A DNA stretch of 51,194 nt from Thiotrichaceae bacterium (GCA_026991885.1 JALXAQ010000169.1:1-51194); one strand, 5' to 3'. Positions 27,070-37,125 are shown, counted from the first letter of the stretch. The notes: generated by a model from the sequence alone, not told the origin. Numbers and translations: made by a program.

Positions 27070-28245
27070 ATGAATCCTGATCTTAATTTATTACAACCTT
27101 ATCCTTTTGAAAAATTAGCTCAACTCAAAAAAAATTGTGTGCCATCGCAGCTAAGTCCGATAAATCTCTCTTTAGGTGAGCCGCAACATGCCACGCCTGA
27201 TTTTATCGTTAATGCCATGGATACGGCTCAGGGGCTTAAAAAATATCCGACGACTCAAGGTGGGCTGGCTTTGCGTCGGAGTATAGCACATTGGCTAATA
27301 CATCGTTTTGATCTCCCACTTGATAGTCTCTCACCTGATAGACATATTTTACCCGTCAATGGCACTCGTGAAGCTTTGTTTTCTTTTGCACAGGCTGTGA
27401 TTAATCGTCAAACGGCTAACCCTTTGGTATTAATGCCTAATCCATTTTATCAAATTTATGAGGGGGCTGCTTTGTTGGCTGGTGCAAAACCTTTTTATCT
27501 CAATTCTTTAGATATGGATCATATACCGGAGGCGGTTTGGGCAGATTGCCAATTGTTGTATATTTGTTCTCCCAATAATCCCACTGGCACTGTATTAAGT
27601 ATGTCTACTTTGCAAAGTTTGATTGATCGTGCTGATGAGTATAATTTTATCATCGCGGCTGATGAGTGTTATTCTGAAATTTATAGCGATGAAAGGCAGC
27701 CGCCAGTGGGATTATTACAGGCTTGTGCTGCTTTGGGGCGATTGGATTATCGGCGCTGTGTGGTATTTCACAGTCTTTCCAAACGCTCTAATGCGCCTGG
27801 TTTGCGATCTGGTTTTGTGGCGGGCGATGCTGAGATTATGCGCCAATTTTTACTTTATCGCACTTATCACGGTTGTGCTATGTCTTTAGCTGTGCAAGCT
27901 GCAAGTATTGCCGCTTGGGGGGATGAAAGTCATGTGCAAACAAATCGTGATTTATATCGACAAAAATATGAGGCTGTGATGGATATTCTCAGTCCTGTCA
28001 TGTCGGTTGAGCGTCCACCGGCTGGTTTTTATTTGTGGCCTGAAACGCCGATTGCTGATGATCAATTTGCGCGTGAATTATTTTTGCAAGAAAATGTGAC
28101 GGTGTTACCTGGTCGCTTTTTGTCACGGATGGCGGATGGTGTGAATCCAGGGCAAAATCGCATTCGTATCGCTTTAGTTGCGCCTTTAGAGCAGTGTGTT
28201 GATGCGGCTCAGCGTATGCGTCGTTTTATTAATCGTATAAGATAA
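27070..28245 (+). CDS. dapC: Succinyldiaminopimelate transaminase DapC
   Basis: 391 residues, a fold-type I PLP aminotransferase. It begins [19 protein letters not shown], as DapC proteins do, and has [28 protein letters not shown] and the PLP lysine in [15 protein letters not shown]. It makes N-succinyl-LL-2,6-diaminopimelate in the lysine/meso-DAP pathway. It is followed by dapD after 4 bases, which strongly supports the assignment over other aminotransferases. Confidence 0.92.
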   Translation: MNPDLNLLQPYPFEKLAQLKKNCVPSQLSPINLSLGEPQHATPDFIVNAMDTAQGLKKYPTTQGGLALRRSIAHWLIHRFDLPLDSLSPDRHILPVNGTREALFSFAQAVINRQTANPLVLMPNPFYQIYEGAALLAGAKPFYLNSLDMDHIPEAVWADCQLLYICSPNNPTGTVLSMSTLQSLIDRADEYNFIIAADECYSEIYSDERQPPVGLLQACAALGRLDYRRCVVFHSLSKRSNAPGLRSGFVAGDAEIMRQFLLYRTYHGCAMSLAVQAASIAAWGDESHVQTNRDLYRQKYEAVMDILSPVMSVERPPAGFYLWPETPIADDQFARELFLQENVTVLPGRFLSRMADGVNPGQNRIRIALVAPLEQCVDAAQRMRRFINRIR

Positions 28246-28249
28246 ATAT

Positions 28250-29071
28250 ATGAATAATTTACAAAATATTATTGAGGCGGCTTTTGAAAGTCGTGCTGAT
28301 TTGAATCCACAGAATGTCAGTCACGATATTAAAGAGGCTGTGACTGAAACGCTTGATTTACTTGATCAAGGGCGTTTGCGTGTTGCCGAAAAACAACAAG
28401 ACAAATGGGTCGTCAATCAATGGATTAAAAAAGCAGTTTTATTATCGTTTCGCCTTGAAGAAAATGCTTTTATTAAAGGCGGTTTTACTAATTATTATGA
28501 CAAAGTGGCATCCAAGTATGCTGATGTCAGTTCGCGTGATTTTCGTGAGCAAGGCGTGCGCGTGGTACCGCCTGCCAGTGTCCGTAAAGGTGCTTATGTT
28601 GCGCCGGGCGTGGTGTTGATGCCTTCTTATGTGAATATCGGGGCTTATGTGGATAGTGGTACGATGGTGGATACGTGGGCGACTGTTGGCTCTTGTGCCC
28701 AAATTGGTAAAAATGTACATTTGTCGGGCGGCGTGGGAATCGGTGGCGTTTTGGAGCCGATACAGGCTGGTCCGACGATTATTGAGGATAATTGTTTTAT
28801 TGGTGCCCGTTCAGAAATTGTTGAGGGGGTGGTTGTTGGTGAGGGGGCTGTGATTTCGATGGGGGTGTATATTGGGCAAAGTACCAAAATCTATAATCGC
28901 AGCACGGGTGAAGTGAGTTATGGTTATATTCCGCCTGGCGCTGTGGTTGTGTCAGGCAATTTGCCATCGCAGGATGGAAAATATTCCCTTTATTGTGCGG
29001 TGATTGTTAAGCAAGTGGATGAAAAAACGCGGGGGAAAGTGGGGTTGAATGAGTTGTTGAGGGATATTTAG
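28250..29071 (+). CDS. dapD: Tetrahydrodipicolinate N-succinyltransferase DapD
   Basis: 273 residues. The N-terminal helical part is followed by a left-handed beta-helix with hexapeptide repeats ([43 protein letters not shown]) and ends [12 protein letters not shown]. It uses succinyl-CoA, catalysing the step just before DapC. It is cotranscribed with dapC and moeA (gaps of 4 and 3 bases). Confidence 0.97.
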   Translation: MNNLQNIIEAAFESRADLNPQNVSHDIKEAVTETLDLLDQGRLRVAEKQQDKWVVNQWIKKAVLLSFRLEENAFIKGGFTNYYDKVASKYADVSSRDFREQGVRVVPPASVRKGAYVAPGVVLMPSYVNIGAYVDSGTMVDTWATVGSCAQIGKNVHLSGGVGIGGVLEPIQAGPTIIEDNCFIGARSEIVEGVVVGEGAVISMGVYIGQSTKIYNRSTGEVSYGYIPPGAVVVSGNLPSQDGKYSLYCAVIVKQVDEKTRGKVGLNELLRDI

Positions 29072-29074
29072 ACT

Positions 29075-30316
29075 ATGAAAAATTCATGTTGTGATGATTA
29101 CGATCCAAATTCTCTATCAGTCGAACAAGCATTAGAGCGCATTGAGCAAGATTTACAAGCTATAGGCGCTAAAGAGCAAGTGACAATTCGCAGTGCATTA
29201 GGCAGAATTTTAGCTGAAGATGTGCTCTCAAAAATTAATGTGCCGCCGCATGAAAATTCGGCCATGGACGGTTATGCGGTGCGTGGCGCGGATTTAGAGG
29301 GTAAAGTCCAATTGTCAATGGTTGGGACTTCTTTCGCAGGGCAGCCTTATATGGGAACGGTTGAAGCGGGACAATGCGCGAGAATATTCACGGGGGCTGT
29401 GATACCTAATGGGACTGATACTGTGATCATGCAAGAGCATGTTGAGCGAGATGGCGATGTCATCACTATCGGTACGGGACATAAAACGGGACAAAATGTC
29501 CGTCCGCTTGGCGAAGATATGCGTCTGGGTGAAACCGTTTTAAAAGCGGGTAAGCGTTTGTCGCCAGCGGATATTGGTTTATTGGCCTCATTGGGTATTC
29601 CCGAAGTTAAAATTTTTCGTCGCTTACGGGTGGCTTTTTTTTCAACGGGTGATGAATTATGTGCCGTTGGTGAAGTGCTACAGCCGGGTCAAATTTATGA
29701 TAGTAATCGTTATACTTTATATGGTATGTTGACTCGCTTAGGGGTTGAATTTATTGATATGGGGGTGGTGCATGATAAGCCTGAAGATGTCGAAAATGCT
29801 TTTCTATCAGCGGCAAAGGGCAATGATGCGATTATTACGTCGGGCGGCGTTTCTGTGGGAGATGCGGATTATGTGACGGATACGCTACGCCGTATTGGTG
29901 AAGTGAATTTTTGGAAAGTGGCGATGAAACCGGGGAAACCTTTGACTTTTGGCAAAATCCAAGAGGCGGTTTTTTTTGGTTTGCCCGGCAATCCGGTGTC
30001 GGCGATGGTGACGTTTTATCAGTTTGTGCAACCGGCTTTGCAGCGTATGATGGGACAAAAGCATGTGGTGCAGACTCGGGTGACAGTTCCCTGTGTTTCT
30101 TCTCTGAAAAAACGCGCTGGGCGCATGGATTTTCAACGCGGCATTTTGGAAAGGGATGAAGAAGGTCGTTTAGTGGTGCGCTCTACTGGTAAGCAAGGCT
30201 CTGGCATCCTCCGTTCGATGAGTCAGGCGAATTGTTTTATTATTTTGCCGGTAGAATCTGGCAATGTGGCGGCGGGTAGCGAGGTGCTGGTGGAACCGTT
30301 TGAGGGGTTAGTTTAG
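29075..30316 (+). CDS. moeA: Molybdopterin molybdenumtransferase MoeA
   Basis: 413 residues. The signatures are NVPPHENSAMDGYAVRG, MQEHVE, SGGVSVGDADYV and FFGLPGNPVSAMVTFYQFV. It inserts molybdate into adenylated molybdopterin. Other molybdenum cofactor genes are absent from the window; it is attached to the dapCD pair, so this gene order is local. A hairpin terminator follows at 30325. Confidence 0.96.
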   Translation: MKNSCCDDYDPNSLSVEQALERIEQDLQAIGAKEQVTIRSALGRILAEDVLSKINVPPHENSAMDGYAVRGADLEGKVQLSMVGTSFAGQPYMGTVEAGQCARIFTGAVIPNGTDTVIMQEHVERDGDVITIGTGHKTGQNVRPLGEDMRLGETVLKAGKRLSPADIGLLASLGIPEVKIFRRLRVAFFSTGDELCAVGEVLQPGQIYDSNRYTLYGMLTRLGVEFIDMGVVHDKPEDVENAFLSAAKGNDAIITSGGVSVGDADYVTDTLRRIGEVNFWKVAMKPGKPLTFGKIQEAVFFGLPGNPVSAMVTFYQFVQPALQRMMGQKHVVQTRVTVPCVSSLKKRAGRMDFQRGILERDEEGRLVVRSTGKQGSGILRSMSQANCFIILPVESGNVAAGSEVLVEPFEGLV

Positions 30317-30324
30317 AGTTCGTA

Positions 30325-30349
30325 GTAGGCGATTTATCGCCTACCTTTT
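30325..30349 (+). terminator. Rho-independent terminator after moeA
   Basis: GTAGGCGA-TTTA-TCGCCTAC (8-bp perfect stem, 4-base loop) followed by CTTTTATTT. It ends the dapC-dapD-moeA unit and separates it from the Vps62-like gene. Confidence 0.8.
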
Positions 30350-30366
30350 ATTTATGTGGAGGACAA

Positions 30367-31029
30367 ATGAAAACATATCAACGCATTATATTCGCTACTT
30401 TTTTGGCAACAACCACATTGATTGCGGCGCAAGAGCCGCCCCTTCTTTTCAAAGAAGTCCATCAATTTACTTTGATTTGGAGTGCGCGTGGCAGTGGTGG
30501 AGAACACGAAGGGGCATATTATAAACCAATTGCGCCTCCCGGTTACCATATTCTTGGCCATTATGGACAGGGAAACTATGGCACTCCTGACGGATTCAGT
30601 GTTGTTGTTAAAGAAAATGAAAATTATTCTGGTGACAAGCCTGCCCTAACACGCCCATCTCGTTATGAGAAAATCTGGGCAGATTTTGGCTCTGGTGCTA
30701 TACTTGATGGTGCATTTTGGCAGCCCGTACCCCCACAAGGGTACAAATGTTTGGGTATCGTCGTGACACCTAATTATAGGACACCAAGTACAAATGAAAT
30801 CAGATGTGTCCGTGAAGAACTCACAACCCAAGGCAGGATTGGTCAGTTCATTTGGGATGATAGCAGTACCGGTGTCTGGTTTGGAGATTTTGGCTCTTGG
30901 CGTATTGAGCCTGCAAATCCACAAGGTAAAAGTGTAGGTACCTTTTATGGTCATGCGAGCCAAGAAAAACCACCCAGTTCAACTGAATTAAGCGTCCTAA
31001 ATTCTAGCAAAATTCGTCTTGAGCAATAA
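30367..31029 (+). CDS. Secreted Vps62/DUF946-like protein
   Basis: 220 residues with a signal peptide (about 1-21, ending LIAAQ) and a good GGAGG ribosome site. Two copies of the Vps62-type module are visible: LIWSARGSGGEHEGAYYKPIAPPGYHILGH...GTPDGFSVVVKE and IWADFGSGAILDGAFWQPVPPQGYKCLGIV...EIRCVREE, followed by a third partial IWDDSSTGVWFGDFGSWRIEP. These beta-rich modules with W-x-D/R-x-GSG and PPxGY are known in Vps62/DUF946 proteins of plants, fungi and some bacteria. The function in bacteria is unclear. Only 9 bases separate it from the patatin gene, so the two are probably one operon. Confidence 0.8.
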   Translation: MKTYQRIIFATFLATTTLIAAQEPPLLFKEVHQFTLIWSARGSGGEHEGAYYKPIAPPGYHILGHYGQGNYGTPDGFSVVVKENENYSGDKPALTRPSRYEKIWADFGSGAILDGAFWQPVPPQGYKCLGIVVTPNYRTPSTNEIRCVREELTTQGRIGQFIWDDSSTGVWFGDFGSWRIEPANPQGKSVGTFYGHASQEKPPSSTELSVLNSSKIRLEQ

Positions 31030-31038
31030 GGAGACATT

Positions 31039-33192
31039 ATGCCCCCTAAATACACGCGCACTTTTGCCGATGTTTATTTAGCCGAACTCGATTATGTGAA
31101 AAAACGGCGCGATGAGATGGGCTTGATCTCAAAAGCCGTTGAGACTGAATTGGAAAATGTGCGCCAAGCAATCAAGACGCAGAGAGACAAATCAGTTAAA
31201 GACAGGCAGCACGAAGTTAAAAAAAATGTCTTTAGACGTTTTAAATCATGGCTTTATAAATTGTTCTCTGGAGAAAGTGAAGACGCACCGTCTCTGAATA
31301 TCAAAGCCAGCACTCAAGCGGGTTTAGTCGGACTAGCATTATCCGGCGGAGGTGTCCGTTCCGCAACTTTCAACCTTGGACTCTTGCAATCCCTGGCTAA
31401 AAACAAAATTCTGCAATACTGCGATTATCTATCCACAGTCTCCGGCGGAGGCTATATCGGCTCATGCCTGAGTGCCCTGCTGGCAAACGCCCCCGAAGCC
31501 TCAACAAAACCAGAGAATTTCCCTCTAAGTAACCAGCCTGATGGTAAATTAGAGGAACGCGCCGAAGTGAACTATCTGCGTGAGACTAAGAACTACTTAG
31601 GTGCCGGCGGAATCTTCAGTCAGGATACTTGGCACATGATAGGGACGACGGTTTCTGGATTTGTGCTGATGAGTACAATGCCCCTTGCTTTTATCCTATT
31701 GATTGTATTGATTGGCTTGTTTTTAGACGATCTGGCTGTACGAAATATAATGATAGTGGTGGCCGTTGCATTTGCAATATGGATCGTGGCTATACGTTTT
31801 TTCCGTCTGGTATGGCCACTTGGCTCTACCTCATATAAGTCGCGCATCCGACATGGCAAACGAATAGCGAATCGGACGGCTATTGTGAACTTCCTGGTTA
31901 TTGCCATCTTGCTAATTCAATTTGTCTCCTATTTGTGGTTTTTTTTTGAAGTTAATAGCATTTTTATTCTCTACATCTTAGCGGCTTCCCTATTGGTAGT
32001 TATTGTAGGGCCTTTTATCCATTACAACGATAAATTCCTGCAAAAATTCCTAAGAATAATAATGAGCGTTGCCTTGCTCGTTCTATTTCTCATCCCATCT
32101 GTCTGGTTATTAATTTATCTGGATGAAGTTGTTAATTGGTTTTTTAAAGAAAATACTCTTTTTACAGTGATTGGTATTATTGCCATGGTACTGCTGATAA
32201 TCAGTCTGTTTGTCAATCTTAATCGCAATTCCCTGCATTATTTCTATCGTGATCGCCTCAGCAACACTTATCTGTTCAAACGAAATGACGAGCAAACGAA
32301 GATTGAGCCTGATGATTCCATAAAAATGAAGGACCTCCATCAACATCACAATGGCCCTTATCATCTGATTAATGCCACTCTGAATGTCCCCCATTCAAAG
32401 AACCGTGAAATAAAGGGACGGGGTGCGGACTTTTTTATTTTTTCAAAATACTATTGCGGTGCAGAATCTACCGGATACCGAAACACGGAAAACTATAACG
32501 ACGGCAAAACGGAACTGGCTACGACGATGGCACTTTCAGGCGCGGCAGTCAGTCCCGAAATGGGTACTCAGACAAATCCCATTAAAAGTGTTTTGATGAC
32601 TTTGCTTAACATCCGTTTGAATCTTTGGATGCCAAATCCAAACCGCAAACTGTCACCTCAAATAATCCTTTGGCCTTTTTATTTATATAAGGAACTTTTC
32701 CATAAGAGCATGGAAAATGATGCACTGCTTAATTTATCTGACGGTGGACATCATGAAAATCTCGGTATTTATCCCTTGCTCAAACGCCGTTGCCATCTGA
32801 TTATCGCCTCAGATGCGGGGGCTGATCCCAAATTTAAAATGGAAGATTTAGCTAATCTGCAACGCAAAGCCCGTATTGATTTAGGGATCAATATTGACAT
32901 GGACATGACTTTGTTACGCCCAAACCAAGATAAGAACAGCAAAGCATACTACGTCAAAGGAACCATATACTATCCCGATAATGAGCGCGGCACATTGTTT
33001 TATATTAAGACGACGATGAAGGGAGATGAGCCTGAAGATTTGCTGGCTTATCGGCGCAAAAACGCCCGCTTTCCTGACGAAACGACTGCCGATCAGTTTT
33101 TTAACGAGGATCAATTTGAGTCCTACCGAAAACTAGGCGAACTGGTGGGAGAAAATCTGTGTTCTACAAGTGACATTCATGAACAAATTTAA
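31039..33192 (+). CDS. Membrane patatin-like phospholipase
   Basis: 717 residues after an AAGGAG site. A charged N-terminus (about 1-85) leads to the patatin start GLALSGGGVRSATFNLG with the oxyanion loop GGGVRS at 103-108 and the nucleophile Ser135 in STVSGGGYIG. The dyad Asp is probably Asp568 in LSDGGHHENLG. Between them, residues about 200-390 hold six or seven hydrophobic segments (MSTMPLAFILLIVLIGLF; FLVIAILLIQFVSYLWFFF), so the catalytic domain is split around a membrane insert. Family knowledge: patatins hydrolyse lipid acyl chains. It is translated with the Vps62-like secreted gene, suggesting a joint membrane role. Confidence 0.9.
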   Translation: MPPKYTRTFADVYLAELDYVKKRRDEMGLISKAVETELENVRQAIKTQRDKSVKDRQHEVKKNVFRRFKSWLYKLFSGESEDAPSLNIKASTQAGLVGLALSGGGVRSATFNLGLLQSLAKNKILQYCDYLSTVSGGGYIGSCLSALLANAPEASTKPENFPLSNQPDGKLEERAEVNYLRETKNYLGAGGIFSQDTWHMIGTTVSGFVLMSTMPLAFILLIVLIGLFLDDLAVRNIMIVVAVAFAIWIVAIRFFRLVWPLGSTSYKSRIRHGKRIANRTAIVNFLVIAILLIQFVSYLWFFFEVNSIFILYILAASLLVVIVGPFIHYNDKFLQKFLRIIMSVALLVLFLIPSVWLLIYLDEVVNWFFKENTLFTVIGIIAMVLLIISLFVNLNRNSLHYFYRDRLSNTYLFKRNDEQTKIEPDDSIKMKDLHQHHNGPYHLINATLNVPHSKNREIKGRGADFFIFSKYYCGAESTGYRNTENYNDGKTELATTMALSGAAVSPEMGTQTNPIKSVLMTLLNIRLNLWMPNPNRKLSPQIILWPFYLYKELFHKSMENDALLNLSDGGHHENLGIYPLLKRRCHLIIASDAGADPKFKMEDLANLQRKARIDLGINIDMDMTLLRPNQDKNSKAYYVKGTIYYPDNERGTLFYIKTTMKGDEPEDLLAYRRKNARFPDETTADQFFNEDQFESYRKLGELVGENLCSTSDIHEQI

Positions 33193-33200
33193 AAGAAAAG

Positions 33201-33226
33201 GAGTCCAAGATTGATCTTGGACGTCC
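33201..33226. repeat. Palindromic repeat, family B, between convergent genes
   Basis: GAGTCCAAGATTGATCTTGGAC followed by GTCCCTATTTTT. It may act as a terminator for the patatin gene (plus) and for NADAR (minus). Confidence 0.8.
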
Positions 33227-33232
33227 CTATTT

Positions 33233-33664
33233 TTAACGGAGAATTTTCCGTGTTTCCATCAAAATTTTGCCCAACATATTCTTGCCACTGCCATCCTGCC
33301 CGCAGCCCCAATAATAATCCATAGGCGCATTTTCAACTAATTTCTCATTGCCCGTTTCAAGTAAGCGTTTTTTAAGATCGTCATGGGCACGAAATTTGGC
33401 CAAAACGGCTTGCCTCATAATATCATCCTTGACTTTTTCCCAATCAGCGCGTAACGGGCTCGTTCGACTACGACCCAATTGTTTCGCTTTACTAGGCGTG
33501 GGCGCACTACGGATACGTTCTTCTTGTGGATGTCCGGGAAATTTTTTGGCTTGAAAATAGTGTTCAACAGTTGGCCAATATTTATCGTCTAAAGTAAAGC
33601 CATGTCTCGAAAAGTTTGAAAATTCAGAGTATTCGTCGTGGCTTGAATAAAAATAGATAGTCAT
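33233..33664 (-). CDS. NADAR family protein (YbiA-like)
   Basis: 143 residues. The family's motifs are EFSNFSRHGFTLDDKYWPTVEHYFQAKKF, RTSPLRADWEKVKDDIMRQAVLAKF and NAPMDYYWGCGQDGSGKNMLGKILM. Family knowledge: NADAR/YbiA proteins cleave N-glycosidic bonds, in riboflavin intermediates or ADP-ribose derivatives. A DraG-like hydrolase lies elsewhere in this window but is not adjacent. It is complete, with no obvious partner. Hypothetical role: clearance of reactive riboflavin intermediates or of ADP-ribosylated molecules. Confidence 0.9.
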   Translation of the reverse strand: MTIYFYSSHDEYSEFSNFSRHGFTLDDKYWPTVEHYFQAKKFPGHPQEERIRSAPTPSKAKQLGRSRTSPLRADWEKVKDDIMRQAVLAKFRAHDDLKKRLLETGNEKLVENAPMDYYWGCGQDGSGKNMLGKILMETRKILR

Positions 33665-33700
33665 GGTATCTTCTTGTTATCATAATCTCAATAAAAGGAG

Positions 33701-33725
33701 ACCTCCAAGATAAATCTTGGACTCC
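33701..33725. repeat. Palindromic repeat, family B, in a divergent promoter region
   Basis: CTCCAAGATAAATCTTGGAC between NADAR (start 33664, minus) and the GH57-like gene (start 33754, plus). Confidence 0.8.
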
Positions 33726-33753
33726 TTAATCTGCCATTTTAACCTATATTAAT

Positions 33754-35838
33754 ATGATCTTCACAAACATTGAAAAAATAGACTTACCCAAAACCGCAGA
33801 AGTCGGCAAAGGCTTTACCGTCATTATGACGGCTAACGGTAATGTTCCATTCGCACAAGTCATTGTACGTCACAATGACGGCTGGGAATGGATTGTTAAG
33901 GAACAGCATGTCATTGACAAAGGCAAAGGCAATTATCATATCCAAGTACCGCCCGAAGCCTATCACGCTGGCACTGCCTATTTACAAATCGAAGCCTGTC
34001 GTGTCGCTGAACTTGCCACCGCCACTAGCGACGATTGGCACACACTCCACCGCGAAATCCAAATCACAGACCAAGCAACGCAATCGGTAGAAAAAATACC
34101 GCCCATTACCTTGGGAAAATCTAATCAGCCCGTCATCTACTTTGGCATCCACAAGCACATGCACCAACCCTATTATAATGTGACGGATTTAGACTATTGG
34201 GATGGAGAAAAAGATGACATTTTTGGCACTCGTGCTGGTCCCTATACGCACTTTATTCCCGCCGCCGTCTGGCAATATATCAACGGAGGCTTATCTCATG
34301 CCGGCTTATCAACCAGTTGGTCAGGATCACTGATTGAACAACTTCATCGTTGCGCCGAAACAGGGCGTGGACACGGTGCCTTTGCTAATTGGAATCAAGA
34401 ACTCCGTACTCTCGCCCAAGCTAAAACGGCTTTTGGCAATCCTCGCGTTGATTTTACCGCCTTTGGCTTTTTTCATCCTCTGATGTCACTGATACCAGCC
34501 CGCGACATCGTGGGACAAATCGAATGGCATCGAAAAATCATCCGCGACACTTTTGGCGTAGAAGCCAGTGATGTGATGTTCCCGCCCGAAACCGCCTTTC
34601 ATCCCCACATGATTCCAGCACTCAAAAAGGCGGGTGTCAAAGCCATACTCTACGATTCCATTCACCATTTCCGCGCTTGCAAAGATTATCCTTACGGTGG
34701 CACGGGCGAAGGTATGCTGCCACCCAATCCTGCTGATCAAGAAAATGCACCAGTCACAGATTGGTTACAACTTCAGAATATTTGGGCAGCCAGCAAAATT
34801 TCGCCGCAACTCTTAAAGCCTTGTATTCTTTATTATGAGGACCATCAAGGACAACGCCATGAAATTATCGGCGTCCCCGCAGAGCGTTATCTGGGCAATG
34901 AAGATGCTCGCGGTGGCTATGGTGCTTTACAGTATGAAATGGTGATGGGGCAGATTTATGATAGAATTTGCGAAAACAAGGCTTTTGATCCCAAACATCC
35001 GCCCTTTTTTGTGCTACATTCTGACGGCGACAATTACGGTGGTGGCGCAGATAGTTATTATACGACTAATACGGGGCGTTTAGTAAAAATGTGCCAAACG
35101 GATCCTCGCTTTCAGTTGATTACTATTAAAGATTATCTCCATCAATTTCCGGTTGATCCTAAAAATACTGTCCATGTTGAGCCAGGATCGTGGGCGGGCG
35201 CGGATAATGGTGATCCGCAGTTTACTAAATGGTTTTCATGGCTGGAAAAAGACTATTCGCCTGATCTCAACAGTTGGGCGGTATTAACGGCTTTTCAGAA
35301 TGTGGTACATTCTCTTGAAGATGCCGGGCAGAATGGGGGACTGATGGAGGCTTTAAAACGTCTTCTTTATGCCGCCGAAACGAGTTGCTATTGGTATTGG
35401 ACAGGACAAGATGTTTGGGATGCACAAGTGACTAACGCGGCTAATAAAGCGAAAGAAATGGCCGATAAGTTATTGAAATCAATTAATGATTTGACAGGCC
35501 CCACGATTTTTGTACCTTGGGTGCGCCCAGCTAATCCGGGTGGCAAGGATTGGGGGCAAGGTGGATTGATTCAAGCAGCCTCTGAAGCCACGGTGCGTAC
35601 ATTTGTGTACGATATATCGGGCGTAAAAAGGGTGACACTCCATTACGGCACATCAAAGATGAAAATTGAAATGACAAATTGTGGCACCTATCCCTCGCGG
35701 ACAAATCCCGCAATAATTGCGACAGAATATAAGACAGTACTCCCAGCGGGTACGGGTAATATTCGCTATTTTGTTGAAGCGGTTGATAATCGTGGAAATA
35801 TTTCTTATAGTCCGGTTGGACGGATTTTTATTGCGTAA
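33754..35838 (+). CDS. Glycoside hydrolase family 57-like enzyme
   Basis: 694 residues with no signal peptide, so probably cytoplasmic. A short N-terminal beta module (about 1-120) precedes the GH57-like part: IHKHMHQPYY at about 132-141 (region 1), SWSGSLIEQL (region 2), MFPPETAFHPHMI with candidate nucleophile Glu279 (region 3) and VLHSDGDNYGG with candidate acid Asp424 or Asp426 (region 4). A C-terminal beta domain (about 605-694; VYDISGVKRVTLHYG, YFVEAVDNRGN) looks like a carbohydrate-binding or Ig module. Family knowledge: GH57 acts on alpha-glucans (amylase, branching enzyme and relatives). Substrate not determined. Confidence 0.8.
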   Translation: MIFTNIEKIDLPKTAEVGKGFTVIMTANGNVPFAQVIVRHNDGWEWIVKEQHVIDKGKGNYHIQVPPEAYHAGTAYLQIEACRVAELATATSDDWHTLHREIQITDQATQSVEKIPPITLGKSNQPVIYFGIHKHMHQPYYNVTDLDYWDGEKDDIFGTRAGPYTHFIPAAVWQYINGGLSHAGLSTSWSGSLIEQLHRCAETGRGHGAFANWNQELRTLAQAKTAFGNPRVDFTAFGFFHPLMSLIPARDIVGQIEWHRKIIRDTFGVEASDVMFPPETAFHPHMIPALKKAGVKAILYDSIHHFRACKDYPYGGTGEGMLPPNPADQENAPVTDWLQLQNIWAASKISPQLLKPCILYYEDHQGQRHEIIGVPAERYLGNEDARGGYGALQYEMVMGQIYDRICENKAFDPKHPPFFVLHSDGDNYGGGADSYYTTNTGRLVKMCQTDPRFQLITIKDYLHQFPVDPKNTVHVEPGSWAGADNGDPQFTKWFSWLEKDYSPDLNSWAVLTAFQNVVHSLEDAGQNGGLMEALKRLLYAAETSCYWYWTGQDVWDAQVTNAANKAKEMADKLLKSINDLTGPTIFVPWVRPANPGGKDWGQGGLIQAASEATVRTFVYDISGVKRVTLHYGTSKMKIEMTNCGTYPSRTNPAIIATEYKTVLPAGTGNIRYFVEAVDNRGNISYSPVGRIFIA

Positions 35839-35855
35839 ATAGCTAAACTGAATTT

Positions 35856-35929
35856 ATTAGACGAGTCAAAACCAGATATGCCAGGTCTGGTTTTGATGAT
35901 TTGATTTTTTATTGACGGACAAGTCTAAT
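35856..35929. repeat. Repeat family C, left copy beside DUF262
   Basis: ATTAGACGAGTCAAAACCAG...CCAGGTCTGGTTTTGAT...TTTTTTATTGACGGACAAGTCTAAT. Its inner end, GATTTTTTATTGACGGACAAG, is the reverse complement of the outer end of the copy at 37126-37290, so the gene between is bracketed by inverted repeats. It ends 1 base from the DUF262 stop codon. Confidence 0.85.
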
Positions 35930-35930
35930 A

Positions 35931-37106
35931 TCAAGACAATCCCACATCTTTAAGAATCCCTTTCACTTTTAAAAAACGAAGTTCGATTTTACTAGCGGTA
36001 CTGGTTGAAGTGCTGATGGCAGACAAAAAATCGTTGTCATTAAGCATCATCTCTCGCGCCGCTTTGACGATAGCCGCTTTATAAGGTTTAATAGTTTGCC
36101 ACTCATAATCCACCAGGCTAATCCCCCAAGTCTCAAACAAGGCACGATTGATCGGATAGATTTTATCAGTGCCTTTTGGCCATTTTCTGAAAGTATGTTT
36201 GCCAAATAATTGGAAAGCATTGTACATGGCTCGCTCAAAATCCTTAGCCAGTTTTGTTAATACCTTCTGACTGACTTCATTATCTATTTTTCGAGTAATT
36301 TCAGTGAGAAACGCATTCATGGTGTTATGATGCACGTAGTCTTTTTCTAGGCTCTCAATGAGACGAAACGCACAGAAACGCAGGATGACTTCACGATCCA
36401 CCATTCTAATATGATCACGTAAGTTGTTACCCGTAGCATCATTGAATGCCTTTAAGGCAGCGAGTTTCTTTAAAAATTTCTGTGAGCGTGCTTTGCTCAT
36501 ACAGTGACGAATTTCTTGGGCATTCAGAGGGCTGCCGCCGGTATTGATTCTTTTGAATATATCAAATTTCACTTTATCAGGTGTCTGCGGATCGACGATG
36601 TTGGCAATAATTTGTGTTGAATAAAGACGTCTCGCCCAGCGTGTGCCCTCCAACTCTTTAAAATATTTTCCGCCGACTTCAGCTTGGAGATATTCGAGTT
36701 TGAACAATTTATAAGAACGCCTGTCTTTTGGCTTGCGTTTCACAAAATCGTAGATAGCGGATAGCCTTTGGAGTCCATCGACAACCAACATTTTTCCATC
36801 TTCATCGGCTGAAAAATAGAAGGCGGGTAGTGGAATACGCAGCAAGACTGACTCAATTAATCTCGATTTTTGTCCACGACTCCAGACATTACGGCGTTGG
36901 AAATCTGGCGCGAGTTCCAAATCCCCGTCATCAATCATATCAAGGATATTTCGTAATGAAAAAGCTTTGGCATCAACACGAATAAGCTCCGGTGCCCAGG
37001 GAATTGAGGGGACATCCTCTTCTCCCTTTTCAAGTATTTCGAGTTCTACGCCTGTCTTTTGACTGTTTTCTATTTCTTCAATGATCTCAGCATGTTTTGG
37101 GTGCAT
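35931..37106 (-). CDS. DUF262 (GmrSD N-terminal-like) protein
   Basis: 391 residues. The ParB/sulfiredoxin-like DUF262 domain is shown by FSLRNILDMIDDGDLELAPDFQRRNVWSRGQKSRLIESVLLRIPLPAFYF and the nucleotide-binding signature VVDGLQRL (Asp110, Arg114), where the usual motif is DGQQR. The middle and C-terminus are helical, including KRINTGGSPLNAQEIRHCM. Family knowledge: DUF262 is the N-terminal NTPase of type IV restriction enzymes such as GmrSD and of several defence proteins. The usual DUF1524 nuclease part (HxxP) is absent, so this is a stand-alone domain. It is bracketed by inverted repeats (35856, 37126), which may mobilise it. Confidence 0.85.
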   Translation of the reverse strand: MHPKHAEIIEEIENSQKTGVELEILEKGEEDVPSIPWAPELIRVDAKAFSLRNILDMIDDGDLELAPDFQRRNVWSRGQKSRLIESVLLRIPLPAFYFSADEDGKMLVVDGLQRLSAIYDFVKRKPKDRRSYKLFKLEYLQAEVGGKYFKELEGTRWARRLYSTQIIANIVDPQTPDKVKFDIFKRINTGGSPLNAQEIRHCMSKARSQKFLKKLAALKAFNDATGNNLRDHIRMVDREVILRFCAFRLIESLEKDYVHHNTMNAFLTEITRKIDNEVSQKVLTKLAKDFERAMYNAFQLFGKHTFRKWPKGTDKIYPINRALFETWGISLVDYEWQTIKPYKAAIVKAAREMMLNDNDFLSAISTSTSTASKIELRFLKVKGILKDVGLS

Positions 37107-37125
37107 CGTTGTCCTTTTCCTTATT

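Noticed and set aside
31039-33192. CBASS effector (patatin CapV-type)
   Set aside because: No cyclic-nucleotide synthase gene is nearby, and the protein has a large membrane insert unlike cytoplasmic CapV.
17020-33664. DraG-like and NADAR proteins as one ADP-ribosylation defence system
   Set aside because: They are 15 kb apart on different operons and no ADP-ribosyltransferase is seen.
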